Shown: positions 24,018 through 33,108 of the stretch, in pieces | Layout of the letters: every line of letters starts with the position of its first letter | How positions within the stretch are numbered: the first letter of the stretch is position 1 | DNA from: Calditrichota bacterium | Lineage (GTDB): Bacteria > Electryoneota > B3-LCP | NCBI GenBank assembly: GCA_020051775.1 | Contig: JAGVQJ010000195.1 | Location: forward strand, 1 to 43,146 | Reading direction: 5' to 3' | Length of the DNA: 43,146 nucleotides | Program-made: the position numbers and the translations under genes | The notes under the pieces: generated by a model | The model's input: only the letters and a program-made list of their open reading frames with translations | Databases searched by the model: none | Told to the model about the DNA's origin: nothing

Positions 24018-24578
24018 CTACGAGCGCTTGTATTCCGCCACGCCGATCTCATAGTAGTTCTGCCCATGGCAGTCTTGAGCCACGATGCAGGGGAAATCCA
24101 CTACCTCCAGGCGGCGAATGGCTTCCGCGCCCAAATCTTCGTAAGCCACAATCTCGGCTTTCTTGATGGACTTGGAGATCAGCGCAGCGGCGCCTCCGGT
24201 GGCGGCAAAGTACACCGCCTTGTGCTTCTTCATCGCCTCAACGACTTCCGGACCGCGCACTCCCTTGCCGATCATACCTTTCAAACCGTGCTCAATCAGA
24301 GTAGGACTGTAGGCGTCCATGCGGTAGGAGGTTGTGGGACCCGCCGATCCAATGGCTTGTCCCGGTTTGGCCGGCGAAGGCCCCATGAAATAGATGGTCT
24401 GACCTTTGATTTCCAAGGGGAGCGGTTGGCCCTGAGCAATCAGGTCTACGAGCCGTTTGTGGGCGGCGTCGCGAGCCGAGTAGATCACGCCGGTGATGGT
24501 TACTTTATCGCCGGCCTTCAGCTCTTTCACAATCGCTTCGGTCAAAGGTGTGGTGATGCGTCTGATGTCGGTGCTCAT
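24018..24578 (-). CDS. Class I fumarate hydratase/tartrate dehydratase beta subunit
   Basis: The 186-residue protein matches the C-terminal (beta) domain of iron-sulfur class I fumarases, which hydrate fumarate to malate. Landmarks are LKAGDKVTITGVIYSARDAAHKRL, MGPSPAKPGQAIGSAGPTTSYRMD, GLKGMIGKG and YFAATGGAAALISKSI. The alpha subunit, which holds the 4Fe-4S cluster, is normally encoded next door. Here the neighbour is a HIT hydrolase whose stop overlaps this start by four bases, and no alpha gene is present. The alpha gene is presumably elsewhere. L-tartrate dehydratase beta is the main alternative identity. Confidence 0.9.
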   Translation of the reverse strand: MSTDIRRITTPLTEAIVKELKAGDKVTITGVIYSARDAAHKRLVDLIAQGQPLPLEIKGQTIYFMGPSPAKPGQAIGSAGPTTSYRMDAYSPTLIEHGLKGMIGKGVRGPEVVEAMKKHKAVYFAATGGAAALISKSIKKAEIVAYEDLGAEAIRRLEVVDFPCIVAQDCHGQNYYEIGVAEYKRS

Positions 24579-25081
24579 TTCGATTCCTTATCAAAGGTTT
24601 CTTTTAGTCGTCTCCATCCCTCCTGCAGGCTTTCGGAGATCACTTTCGTCTCGCCGATGACCGGCATGAAGTTGGTGTCTCCATTCCAGCGGGGTACGAT
24701 ATGCAAGTGCAGATGATCCACGATGCCGGCTCCGGCGACGCGTCCCAGGTTTACGCCAATATTATATCCATGCGGCGCCATGGTCAAGCGTAAAGCCTCG
24801 ACGCAGCGTTTGGCCAATTCGGCTCCTTCGATCATCTCCTGTGGCATCAACTTCTCCACGTCGGCGAGGTGGCGGTAAGGCGCGATCATCAGGTGACCGT
24901 TATTGTAAGGATACAGGTTCATCATCACGAAGCAATACTCGCCGCGCAGCAAAACCAGCTCTTCCTCGTCATGGTTCGATTCGCGCTTGTCGCAGAAGAT
25001 GCAGCAGCCTTCCTCGGTCGTCGCGGCGTTCTGGATGTACTTCATCCTCCAGGGGGCCCATAGTTTATCGTCTTTCGGCAT
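24575..25081 (-). CDS. HIT family nucleotide hydrolase/phosphorylase
   Basis: The 168-residue protein is a histidine-triad enzyme with the catalytic motif DHLHLHIVPRWNGDTNFMP around residues 126-144. An N-terminal CCIFC provides a probable zinc site, and NLYPYNNGHLMIAPYRH is the substrate-loop region typical of the Ap4A phosphorylase-like branch. These enzymes hydrolyse or phosphorolyse AMP linked to a leaving group, such as dinucleoside polyphosphates. It starts 21 bases after the glycosyltransferase gene and overlaps the fumarase beta gene, so it is inside a transcript. Confidence 0.92.
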   Translation of the reverse strand: MPKDDKLWAPWRMKYIQNAATTEEGCCIFCDKRESNHDEEELVLLRGEYCFVMMNLYPYNNGHLMIAPYRHLADVEKLMPQEMIEGAELAKRCVEALRLTMAPHGYNIGVNLGRVAGAGIVDHLHLHIVPRWNGDTNFMPVIGETKVISESLQEGWRRLKETFDKESK

Positions 25082-25102
25082 GTGCGTTACGTTCCGTTGG
25101 TG

Positions 25103-26605
25103 TTATTTCAAGGTCGAATTTTTCGGAAAAAAAACGTACTGCGGTCGAGTGTAACGCCCGGCGACCGGCCAGAAGTATTGTTCATCCGCGAAGATGGGTC
25201 GTTCGCGCTCGTAATAGGTTTCAAGATATGCCAGCAGGAAATCCGCGCCGCGGTTATGACGGCTGGCCGCCGGATCATCATCCAGGAGGATGGCGCTATA
25301 GCGGCCCTCGCGTAAAGTTTCTTCAATCTGAGCGGTCAAAGCTATTCCGACCGGATCATTCTTGTCGCGGATGACATCTTGTATGGACATCAAGTGAGCT
25401 TGGCTGTGCTTGCCCGCCAGCGTCGGCAACCAGGCATGGTAGGGCACCCACACCTCCCCTTTCAATTCTTTCATGGTCGCGATGAACTGCTCACCGGCCA
25501 GCTTGTCACCGGCGGTGGGAATGCGCTTGAAAGGATTATAGCCCAACAGGATCAACTGCCCGGCGGCCAGTGCCAGGAAAGTATATGTTAGCGCTTGCTT
25601 ATGCCCCAGAGACGGTTTCAACTGTGCTAAAAGCCGGTGTAAACTTAGACCTAAAAGAATGGCCAGCAGCGCATGCATGGGCATGAGAACATTCTCGAAA
25701 TTGCCGGAATGAAGTCGGGAATACCATACGCCACCAATGAAACCCACCGCCATCGTAAAGTAAAACCAGAAATCCCCTTTAGCGGATTTGAATCTATCGA
25801 ACAAGTAATACAGTGCCGCGAGGCCGGCCAAGCCCAACGGCTTCATGAAATCGAATATCCAGAATGAAATAAAACGGCTGGGGACTATCGGTTGCCGAGC
25901 CTGCAAGTCGAAAATATAATAAACGTACCAGCCTTGATGCCATATATTCAACACCAGCGTGGTTAGGCCGATTCCTGCAATCAGAGTGAGTATAAAGGAG
26001 AGGAATTCCGCTCTGCGATGAAGAAAAATATAGAGAAGCGAAGGAATTACGATGGCCAGGGTCAACTGCTTGGTCAGAAAGCTTAGGGTGAAAATGGCTG
26101 CCGCCCAAAAGACGGCTCTACGGGAAGTTCCAAACCGCAAGACGAACATCCCCAACAGTAGCCAGAAGAGAAAAAGCGAATCCACCCGAGCCAGGTCGAA
26201 CCAGGACCCGCTGGCTCGGAATGATGCAGCGAAAAATCCTGTTGCCGTCAATCCCCAGAAACGGTCGCCGGTTTCCCGCTTGACCCAGGCATACACCAGA
26301 AAGAACACTCCGACCGAAGCCAGAAAAGAGACCAATCTTAACGGCCAGAACCCTAATCCTGTCAATCCGGCTACTGCCGCCGAAAGATAAAAGTAAAGCG
26401 GAGTGTATAGATACGGGATGAAATCCAGCGACGGGCTGACGTAAAGCTTTTGTCCGCTTAAGATTCTGCCGACATGATCCACCGCCCCGCCTTCCAGCCA
26501 CTCCAGTTCGTATGGGTACGCTATCCGCGAGAGGGCGATAAATGCGTATGCCAGGAGATAGCCGAGGGAAAGGCTCAGCAATAGCGCTCTTAGAGCCCTA
26601 TTCAT
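25103..26605 (-). CDS. Membrane glycosyltransferase (GT39-like)
   Basis: This is a roughly 500-residue integral membrane protein. Its first loop has the family pattern YPYELEWLEGGAVDHVGRIL followed by IPYLYTPLYFYLSAAV, and a second conserved-looking region is WFDLARVDSLFLFWLL. About eleven hydrophobic helices follow, then a soluble C-terminal domain from about residue 385. The acidic first loop is where GT39-type enzymes bind polyprenyl-phosphate sugars. GTG at 26611 and ATG at 26605 are both possible starts, neither with a clear ribosome binding site, and I use the ATG. It lies 37 bases after the EF-G-like gene and 21 before the HIT gene. The sugar and acceptor are unknown. Confidence 0.85.
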   Translation of the reverse strand: MNRALRALLLSLSLGYLLAYAFIALSRIAYPYELEWLEGGAVDHVGRILSGQKLYVSPSLDFIPYLYTPLYFYLSAAVAGLTGLGFWPLRLVSFLASVGVFFLVYAWVKRETGDRFWGLTATGFFAASFRASGSWFDLARVDSLFLFWLLLGMFVLRFGTSRRAVFWAAAIFTLSFLTKQLTLAIVIPSLLYIFLHRRAEFLSFILTLIAGIGLTTLVLNIWHQGWYVYYIFDLQARQPIVPSRFISFWIFDFMKPLGLAGLAALYYLFDRFKSAKGDFWFYFTMAVGFIGGVWYSRLHSGNFENVLMPMHALLAILLGLSLHRLLAQLKPSLGHKQALTYTFLALAAGQLILLGYNPFKRIPTAGDKLAGEQFIATMKELKGEVWVPYHAWLPTLAGKHSQAHLMSIQDVIRDKNDPVGIALTAQIEETLREGRYSAILLDDDPAASRHNRGADFLLAYLETYYERERPIFADEQYFWPVAGRYTRPQYVFFPKNSTLK

Positions 26606-26642
26606 GGTCACGGCAAGTTGATTCTAGTAACTGCGAGAAGGG

Positions 26643-28727
26643 TCATAAAGACCCTTCTTCCCTTCTGGCTTCGTAAGCGGATACCAGTTTATCCTGCACC
26701 TCGTGCGGCACCGGCTCATAGTGACTGAACTTCATGCGGAATAGCCCCCGGCCTGAGGTCATGGAGCGCAAATTGATGGAATAGGTAGCCAATTCCGCCA
26801 GCGGCACCTTGGCTTTGATGATCTGGAATTTGCCCTCGTGATCCATGCCCTGAATTTTACCGCGGCGCGAGCTGATGTCGCCCATGACGTCGCCCATATA
26901 CTCTTCCGGCACTGTCACCTCGATGTCGTATATCGGCTCCAGAATCACCGGGTTGCATTCTTTGAAGATCCTCTTGAAGCCCATAGAGGCGGCAATCTTG
27001 AAGGCCATTTCCGAAGAGTCCACATCGTGGTAGGAGCCATCATAGATGGTGGCTCGAATGTCCACCACGCGATTACCGGAAATCACCCCCTCTTCCATGG
27101 CGGCGCGGATACCCTTTTCCACCGCCGGAATGAATCGGCCTGGAACGACGCCGCCCACGATGGCATCTACAAATTCCAGAACGTCCTGAGACCCGCGAGG
27201 TTGCGGTTCCAGCCGCAGCCAGACGTCGCCGTATTGCCCGCGGCCACCGGACTGCTTCTTGTGTTTGCCCTGGCCTTCATGAGCTTTGCGGATGGTTTCG
27301 CGATAGGGGATACCCGGGGTTTCCGTTTCGACCTCCACGCCGTACTTGTCCTTCAACCGTTTCAGGATGATATTGATCTGTAGTTCGCCCTGTCCCGCCA
27401 CGATGGTCTGCTTCAACTCAGGATCGAAGGAGGCCATGAAACTGGGATCTTCCTCGTGTAAGGAATGCAATCCGGAGGAGAGTTTTTCCTCGTCGCCTTT
27501 GGCTTTGGGTGTCACCGCAATGCGATGCACCGGATCGGGCACCTCAACCCCTAGAAGGATGATGGTGTCGCGAGCATCGCTTAGGGTGTCGCTCGAGTGA
27601 GTGTTCTTCAGCTTGACCACTGCGCCGATGTCGCCCACGCCCACGTGATCCACATTCTTGCGAGTTTTACCGTTCATGTTGTAGAGCTGGCCCATCTTTT
27701 CACTGGTCTTCTGGGTGGCATTGAAGACTTCGCTGCCGGCTTTGATCTCGCCGGAAAAAACCCGGAAGAAGCTCAGCTCGCCCAGATGTTGTTCGCTGAC
27801 CGTTTTGAAGACGAAAGCCGTCAGGGCGCTGTCCTTGGCTGAACGAGAAATTTCTTGAGTTGTGCCAGGGCGCATCCCCTTTACCGCTGGCCGGTCCGCC
27901 GGATCCGGAAAGGCCTCCGTGATGAAGTTTAATAACAGGTCCACGCCGGCGGGCCAGTACGCGGATCCACACAACACGGGGAATAGATTACCGGCCGCGA
28001 ATTCTTTTCGCAGCCCTTGCACCAACTGTTCTTTGCTCAATTCGTTGGTGGCATAGTAAACTTCCAGGAGTTCTTCGTTTGACTCGGCCACCGCTTCCAT
28101 CAGGGAACGGCGTAGTTCTGCGAACTTGTCCTTGGCCTCAGCCGGAATCTCACCTTCCTGCGCCTTGGGTGCTCCGGTTTTATAAGTGTATACCTTACCC
28201 GACAGCAGATCCGCAATTTTGCCGAAGTTGGCGCCCTCGCCCAGAGGAAACTGTAAAGGGACAACACCTGTGCCGAACAAATCCCGTAAGGATTGCAACG
28301 TCCGATCGAAAGAGACATGATCCTTGTCCAGCCGATTGAGGAAGATAGCACGGGGTACGTGCTGTTCCTGGGCATACTTCCAAACCAATTCCGTGCCAAC
28401 TTCCGGGCCGGTAAAACCATCCACGACCACTACGGCTCCATCCACTACCCGTAGTGCGGCCCGCACTTCGGCGCCAAAATCGCTGAATCCGGGAGTGTCT
28501 ATGATATTGATTTTTGTGGACCCCCAGTTTGAGAAAAGAGGGGTAGCGGAAATGGATGTCTGGCGTTCGATTTCGTCCTTTTGGTAGTCGGAGGTGGTGT
28601 TCCCTTCTTCAACGCGGCCCAGGCGATCAATGGCGCCGGTCGAGTAAAGCATGGCTTCTGACAGCGCAGTTTTGCCGGCTCCGGAATGCCCGATCAGGGC
28701 AATATTGCGGATGCTGTGGTTTGACAA
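26643..28727 (-). CDS. Elongation factor G paralogue (EF-G2-like)
   Basis: This is a 694-residue translational GTPase with the five-domain EF-G length. The start is TTG at 28727, fixed by AAGGAG seven bases upstream; a longer extension has no family likeness. P-loop GHSGAGKT is at residues 13-20, switch-associated DTPGFSDFG follows, and NRLDKDH stands where NKMD is usual. Domain IV has the KHKKQSGGRGQYGDVWLRLEP region, and domain V has EPIYDIEVTVPEEYMGDVMGDISSRRGKIQG. GHSGAGKT and the relaxed NKxD element are typical of the secondary EF-G group, whose exact role in translocation, ribosome release or stress is not settled. A promoter lies at 28762-28790. It heads the long minus-strand run. Confidence 0.9.
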   Translation of the reverse strand: MSNHSIRNIALIGHSGAGKTALSEAMLYSTGAIDRLGRVEEGNTTSDYQKDEIERQTSISATPLFSNWGSTKINIIDTPGFSDFGAEVRAALRVVDGAVVVVDGFTGPEVGTELVWKYAQEQHVPRAIFLNRLDKDHVSFDRTLQSLRDLFGTGVVPLQFPLGEGANFGKIADLLSGKVYTYKTGAPKAQEGEIPAEAKDKFAELRRSLMEAVAESNEELLEVYYATNELSKEQLVQGLRKEFAAGNLFPVLCGSAYWPAGVDLLLNFITEAFPDPADRPAVKGMRPGTTQEISRSAKDSALTAFVFKTVSEQHLGELSFFRVFSGEIKAGSEVFNATQKTSEKMGQLYNMNGKTRKNVDHVGVGDIGAVVKLKNTHSSDTLSDARDTIILLGVEVPDPVHRIAVTPKAKGDEEKLSSGLHSLHEEDPSFMASFDPELKQTIVAGQGELQINIILKRLKDKYGVEVETETPGIPYRETIRKAHEGQGKHKKQSGGRGQYGDVWLRLEPQPRGSQDVLEFVDAIVGGVVPGRFIPAVEKGIRAAMEEGVISGNRVVDIRATIYDGSYHDVDSSEMAFKIAASMGFKRIFKECNPVILEPIYDIEVTVPEEYMGDVMGDISSRRGKIQGMDHEGKFQIIKAKVPLAELATYSINLRSMTSGRGLFRMKFSHYEPVPHEVQDKLVSAYEARREEGSL

Positions 28728-28761
28728 GGCGGTTCTCCTTCGGTTTAAAGGTGTAAACAAG

Positions 28762-28790
28762 AAGATACTCAAATTAAACCGCCAAGTCAA
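28762..28790 (-). promoter_or_regulatory. Sigma-70-type promoter for the EF-G-like gene and following run
   Basis: On the minus strand TTGACT (28790-28785) and TATCTT (28767-28762) are spaced by 17 bases, 35 bases before the TTG start codon. Confidence 0.6.
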
Positions 28791-28948
28791 GGCGAAAATG
28801 GGTGATCTGAATTTGAAGGAACCAGTTGATACTTAACATTGACCCTGGCTATTTGCTTTCAAAAATATGAGCCCGGTTTCTGAAATCTAACTCGTTTTAT
28901 GATTGAATAACTTATACAATATAAAAAGCGTTCTGCGAAAAAAAAGGC

Positions 28949-28977
28949 TTGACAAATCGAGATTTATATGTTATATT
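28949..28977 (+). promoter_or_regulatory. Sigma-70-type promoter with a long leader
   Basis: TTGACA (28949-28954), 17 bases, TATATT (28972-28977) is among the best matches in the window. The next recognised gene starts at 29413, so a leader of over 400 bases is implied. Confidence 0.65.
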
Positions 28978-29412
28978 GTAGTGTCATGCTGGCCTATCTG
29001 GTTGTTGGACGGTTGACTGGTAATTATGGATGATTCTCACACCAATGATGCTGCGTTGTTATCCTGCCTGACTTTGTTCTGCTATTATACCCTGATTGCG
29101 AGCTTATCCAAACCCTCTTCTGTAAAGGCCTTGGCTGCCGGCCATCTGAGCGTTTAAGCACGGTGATTCCGGATAATTGATTTCCCGGAGCTGACTGAGG
29201 CTTCCGTTGCGGGATTGGAGTCTGCTGAGTGGCACTTGTTGCAGAACCTTGCTTTTAGACCAATTCCCATAAAAGACGAGCTTACCCGGTTGGTAAACTA
29301 TCCCGCCGAATGGGATCATTATCCCTTTTATGGCGTATATATCATGATTTTGTCCAAACTTCCTGCCCTAGCCAGGTGGTCGGTTTATTTTTAGAGTCAA
29401 TAGGGGGAACTC
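28978..29412 (+). other. Long transcribed-looking region before the isomerase gene, content unclear
   Basis: No gene is recognised. A 43-codon open frame runs from ATG 29026 to the stop at 29157 and starts MDDSHTNDAALL. A second frame stays open for about 75 codons up to a stop near 29395, without an ATG start. Its sequence looks protein-like (for example ELTEASVAGLESAEWHLLQ), but I cannot place it. A small leader peptide, a decayed gene or a structured RNA are all possible. Confidence 0.3.
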
Positions 29413-30225
29413 ATGGAGACCAGCATGAATACCGTTGAATGGGCAAGAGTCTGTGAGCCTGAGAAGCTCGGATTCCGGCTGGCCGGTTTCCAACTCTGGC
29501 CTCTTGATAAAGCGCTAACGACACTGGCCGAAATCGGCTATCGGTCGGTGGAATTATGCCTCGAGCACCCTGACCTGAACCCGGAAATTCTCAATCCTGA
29601 GGCTCTCGCTCGCCTCAAGTCATTACTGGGTCGCCTCGGATTGCGCGTTAGTTCGATCAGTTGTCACGGCAAAAAAGATAGCATAGCCTTGACTCTGAAG
29701 AAACAGTTACTGGGCCTGAACATAGCCAGGGAGCTTGGCACCCGCTACCTCGTAGTGGGGACGACACTCTCGCAAAACGATCCGCAGGGCGCTGACACTC
29801 TGAGGGCTCTTGAAGTGTTGGTTCGCGCCGCAGAGGAGTGTGACCTGATGGTCGCCGTAGAGCCTGAACCCGAAACCGTCATACACGGGATGTATGATTT
29901 TTCCATGCTTGCCAGCAATCTGTCCGGCAGCTCGCTGGGATTAAATCTGGATTTGGGACATGCCTATTTGACGGAATCCAGCCCCATTGAGGTAATTGAC
30001 GAATACGCCTCCTTCATCGTCCACCTCCATCTCGAAGACATGATCCGTCCTGCACATAACCACCTGTTGCCGGGCGACGGCTACATGGATCTTCAGGGTG
30101 CAATCATGCGCTTGCGGGAAAACGGATACAGCGGCGACTTGACGGTGGATCTCTTCGATATCCTCGACGCGCCCGAAGTCTGGGCCAAGAAGGCCCTGGA
30201 ACGTTGCCAGGCTATATTTAAATAA
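29413..30225 (+). CDS. Sugar phosphate isomerase/epimerase-like TIM barrel protein
   Basis: The 270-residue protein belongs to the xylose isomerase-like (AP endonuclease 2) barrel group. It has RLAGFQLWPLDKALTTLAEIG at the N-terminus and IGYRSVELCLEHPDL at strand 2. Metal-binding positions are seen at VAVEPEPETVIHG, LGLNLDLGHAYL, VHLHLEDM and LPGDGYMDLQG. Members isomerise or epimerise sugars or inositols, or act on related polyols. No partner genes indicate the substrate. GGGGGAACTC precedes the ATG, and a second in-frame ATG lies four codons later. The promoter at 28949-28977 is the only good one seen upstream. Confidence 0.88.
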   Translation: METSMNTVEWARVCEPEKLGFRLAGFQLWPLDKALTTLAEIGYRSVELCLEHPDLNPEILNPEALARLKSLLGRLGLRVSSISCHGKKDSIALTLKKQLLGLNIARELGTRYLVVGTTLSQNDPQGADTLRALEVLVRAAEECDLMVAVEPEPETVIHGMYDFSMLASNLSGSSLGLNLDLGHAYLTESSPIEVIDEYASFIVHLHLEDMIRPAHNHLLPGDGYMDLQGAIMRLRENGYSGDLTVDLFDILDAPEVWAKKALERCQAIFK

Positions 30226-30239
30226 GCAGACGTACTACA

Positions 30240-30276
30240 GCGAACGCCCCTACCCATTCAGGGTGGAGGCGTTCGC
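30240..30276 (+). terminator. Hairpin after the isomerase-like gene
   Basis: GCGAACGCC (30240-30248) pairs with GGCGTTCGC (30268-30276), with partial pairing of the interior. No T tract follows, so this may be a repeat rather than a terminator. Confidence 0.4.
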
Positions 30277-30299
30277 ATACCTGAAACCCCACTTCCCTC

Positions 30300-30328
30300 T
30301 TGACAAATCCCCTATCCTTGCGTATTAT
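30300..30328 (+). promoter_or_regulatory. Promoter for polA
   Basis: TTGACA (30300-30305), 17 bases, TATTAT (30323-30328). A TATAAT overlaps three bases further on at 30326-30331. The polA start is 50 bases downstream. Confidence 0.52.
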
Positions 30329-30378
30329 AATTCACCGGATCACCCACTGAGAATTTATCAGCAAATACCTCAACCATT

Positions 30379-33108
30379 ATGCCTACTTTATACTTGATTG
30401 ACGCCTCGGCGCTGGCCTATCGTTCCCATTTTGCTCTCAGCCGCACGGCTTTGACCAGCGCGGCCGGTGAACCCACCGGAGCTATCTTCGGCGCGGCGGT
30501 GTTCCTGAACTCCCTCCTGAACCGCGAAGATTTGACCCATATCGCCGCCATATTTGATTCGCGAGGTCCCACCTTCCGCCATGAGCTTTACCATGACTAC
30601 AAGGCCACTCGCCAGAAGATGCCGGACGAGCTCTCGGGACAATTGGAAGGGATGAAAGAGATGATCCGGGCTATGGGCTTGGAGACCTTGGAGATGCCCG
30701 GCTTCGAGGCGGATGACATCATAGGTACGCTGGCCGTCAAAGCCGCTGCATTGCAATGGGACGTCTTCATTGTGAGCGGGGATAAGGATTTCGGTCAGAT
30801 TGTCGGGCCGAAGGTGAAATTGATGGTGCCACACTCCGGCGGACAAATGGAGATCATTGACGAAAAAGGGGTTCTGGGAAAGTGGGGTGTCCCTCCTGAC
30901 AAGATCGTGGATTACATGGGCTTGAAAGGGGATACTTCCGACCATGTGCCCGGCGTGCCCAAAGTGGGCGATAAAACCGCCGCCGAATTGATCAACACCT
31001 TTGGTTCCTTAGACGAAGTGCTTGCGCAGGCTCCCAACATCACTAAACCCGCTCTGCGCCAGAACTTGATAGACTTCGCCGATCAAGCGCGCCTGTCCCG
31101 ACAACTGGTCACTTTGCACACCGAAGTCCCCTTGAGCCTGGGATTGGATCACCTTGCCCGGCGGCCTGCGGATATTCCACGATTGATGGAAATTTACCGG
31201 CGCTACAGCTTCCATAACTTGTTGGAGAAGTTGGAAGTTGCCCATCGCGAAGAAGTTGTCGGCTACCATGCCGTTACCACACCTGAAGACTTGGAAGCCC
31301 TGATCCCTCAACTAAAGCGGGGTAAACCGCTTTCGGTTGACCTCGAAACCACGGCGATTGATCCAATGCAAGCGCAGGTGGTAGGTTTCTCTTTTTCCAT
31401 CAAGGAAGGCGAGGCTTATTATGTACCGGCGGAGGGAGGTTTCTTTCCCGCAAGTGATACTGTCATCACCAGACTCGGCGAACCCGTCCCCCCGGAAACC
31501 TGCTGGGTGCTGCAGAAACTACGCCCTCTCTGGGAAGACGCCACACTCCCCAAAACCGGTCAGAATCTGAAATACGACGGCCTCGTCTTGCGTTGCTATG
31601 GCATCGAACTTAAAGGGGTGAAATTTGACTCCATGGTAGCCGCCTATGTGCTCGATCCCACGCGCCGGGTGTATAATATGGATTCCCTCGCACTGGAGTA
31701 CTTGAATTTCAAGAAAATCCCCACCTCCAGTTTGATCGGTTTGGGCCGCAACCAGATCAGCATGCGTGAAGTCTCCCTGGATAAAATCAGCCAGTACGCC
31801 TGTGAAGACGCTGATGTGGCGTTGCGGCTGGAACGCTTTCTGGGAAAACGCATCAAGGAGGGATCCTTGAACGACCTCTTCCATCAGCTCGAAATCCCGC
31901 TCATCCTCGTCCTGATGGAAATGGAGTTCAATGGCATGGCCTTGGACGTGGAGTTGTTAAAATCCCTCTCCCAAGATATGAGTTGGAGGTTGAACGATCT
32001 CACTGTGGAGATCTACCGCTTGGCCGGTACCGAGTTCAATATCAATTCCACTCAGCAATTAGCCCACATTTTGTTCGAGAAGCTGCAACTGAAACCAATC
32101 AAGAAGACGAAGACAGGATATTCCACCGACGTCGAAGTGCTGGAAAAGCTGGCGATTGATGATCCTTTACCGCGCGCGCTGCTCGAATACCGCCAGATCC
32201 AAAAGTTGAAATCCACCTATGTGGACGCGCTGCCGAATATGATCAACCCGGTGACCGGCCGCGTGCACACCTCTTTTAATCAGACGGTCGCTTCAACCGG
32301 GCGGCTTTCCAGCAGCGACCCCAACTTGCAGAACATCCCCATCCGCACCGAAACCGGCGGGCAGATTCGCCGCGCTTTTGTCCCCGGTAATAAAAAATCC
32401 CAGGTTCTGCTCTCGGCGGACTATTCACAGATCGAACTGCGCCTGGTAGCGCACATCGCCAACGACGAAGGCTTGATGGAAGCCTTCCGCACTGGTCATG
32501 ATGTCCACACTTCCACCGCCGCCAAGATTCTGCACGTTTCCGAAGCGGAAGTGACTCCTGAAATGCGCCGTTCAGCCAAGGAGATCAATTTCGGCATCAT
32601 GTACGGCATGGGCGATTACGGGCTGTCCGAACGTCTGGGCATTCCCGTCAACGTGGCCGCAGAATTCCGCAAGGAATATTTCAAGACTTATCCCGGTGTG
32701 CGCGCTTACATGGATAATACCATCGCCGCAGCTCGCAAAACCAAGCGCGTCACCACTCTGCTGGGTCGGCACCGTTTGCTGCCCGACATGGACTCCAAGA
32801 ACCGCAACGTGCGCGAATTCGCCGAACGCACCGCCATCAACACCCCCATCCAGGGATCTGCCGCCGACATGATCAAACTGGCCATGATCCGCATACACGA
32901 CCGGTTGAAGAAAATGGCTACTCCTATGTTCCCCCAGCCCGCGCGAATGCTCCTTCAAGTCCACGACGAGCTGGTCTTCGAGGTGGAAAAGTCCGCTCTG
33001 GAGGAGGTCAAGCAGGCGGTCAAGGAGGAGATGGAGGGCGCGATGAAATTGAATGTCCCCGTGGTCGTCGAACTGGGGGTGGGGGAGAACTGGCTGGAAG
33101 CGCATTGA
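30379..33108 (+). CDS. polA: DNA polymerase I
   Basis: This 909-residue enzyme fills gaps and removes RNA primers and damaged strands. The N-terminal 5'-3' nuclease (about 1-290) has LYLIDASALAYRSHFAL, FEADDIIGTLAV and VSGDKDFGQIV. The central 3'-5' exonuclease (about 310-490) keeps its acidic residues in SVDLETTAID, GQNLKYDGLVL and YACEDADVALRLE, so proofreading is predicted to be active. The polymerase domain has TGRLSSSDPNLQNIPIRTE, motif A LLSADYSQIELRLVAHIA, the O helix RRSAKEINFGIMYGMG and motif C LLQVHDELVFEVE. No Shine-Dalgarno sequence is visible before the ATG. A repeat-rich block follows the gene. Confidence 0.97.
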   Translation: MPTLYLIDASALAYRSHFALSRTALTSAAGEPTGAIFGAAVFLNSLLNREDLTHIAAIFDSRGPTFRHELYHDYKATRQKMPDELSGQLEGMKEMIRAMGLETLEMPGFEADDIIGTLAVKAAALQWDVFIVSGDKDFGQIVGPKVKLMVPHSGGQMEIIDEKGVLGKWGVPPDKIVDYMGLKGDTSDHVPGVPKVGDKTAAELINTFGSLDEVLAQAPNITKPALRQNLIDFADQARLSRQLVTLHTEVPLSLGLDHLARRPADIPRLMEIYRRYSFHNLLEKLEVAHREEVVGYHAVTTPEDLEALIPQLKRGKPLSVDLETTAIDPMQAQVVGFSFSIKEGEAYYVPAEGGFFPASDTVITRLGEPVPPETCWVLQKLRPLWEDATLPKTGQNLKYDGLVLRCYGIELKGVKFDSMVAAYVLDPTRRVYNMDSLALEYLNFKKIPTSSLIGLGRNQISMREVSLDKISQYACEDADVALRLERFLGKRIKEGSLNDLFHQLEIPLILVLMEMEFNGMALDVELLKSLSQDMSWRLNDLTVEIYRLAGTEFNINSTQQLAHILFEKLQLKPIKKTKTGYSTDVEVLEKLAIDDPLPRALLEYRQIQKLKSTYVDALPNMINPVTGRVHTSFNQTVASTGRLSSSDPNLQNIPIRTETGGQIRRAFVPGNKKSQVLLSADYSQIELRLVAHIANDEGLMEAFRTGHDVHTSTAAKILHVSEAEVTPEMRRSAKEINFGIMYGMGDYGLSERLGIPVNVAAEFRKEYFKTYPGVRAYMDNTIAAARKTKRVTTLLGRHRLLPDMDSKNRNVREFAERTAINTPIQGSAADMIKLAMIRIHDRLKKMATPMFPQPARMLLQVHDELVFEVEKSALEEVKQAVKEEMEGAMKLNVPVVVELGVGENWLEAH

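Noticed and set aside
24066-24716. Plus-strand frame of about 216 codons opposite the fumarase beta and HIT genes
   Set aside because: It spans two well-supported minus-strand genes and has no recognisable motif.
29104-29319. Minus-strand frame of 71 codons in the long leader
   Set aside because: No ribosome binding site and no promoter in that direction. The opposite strand has the better protein-like frame.
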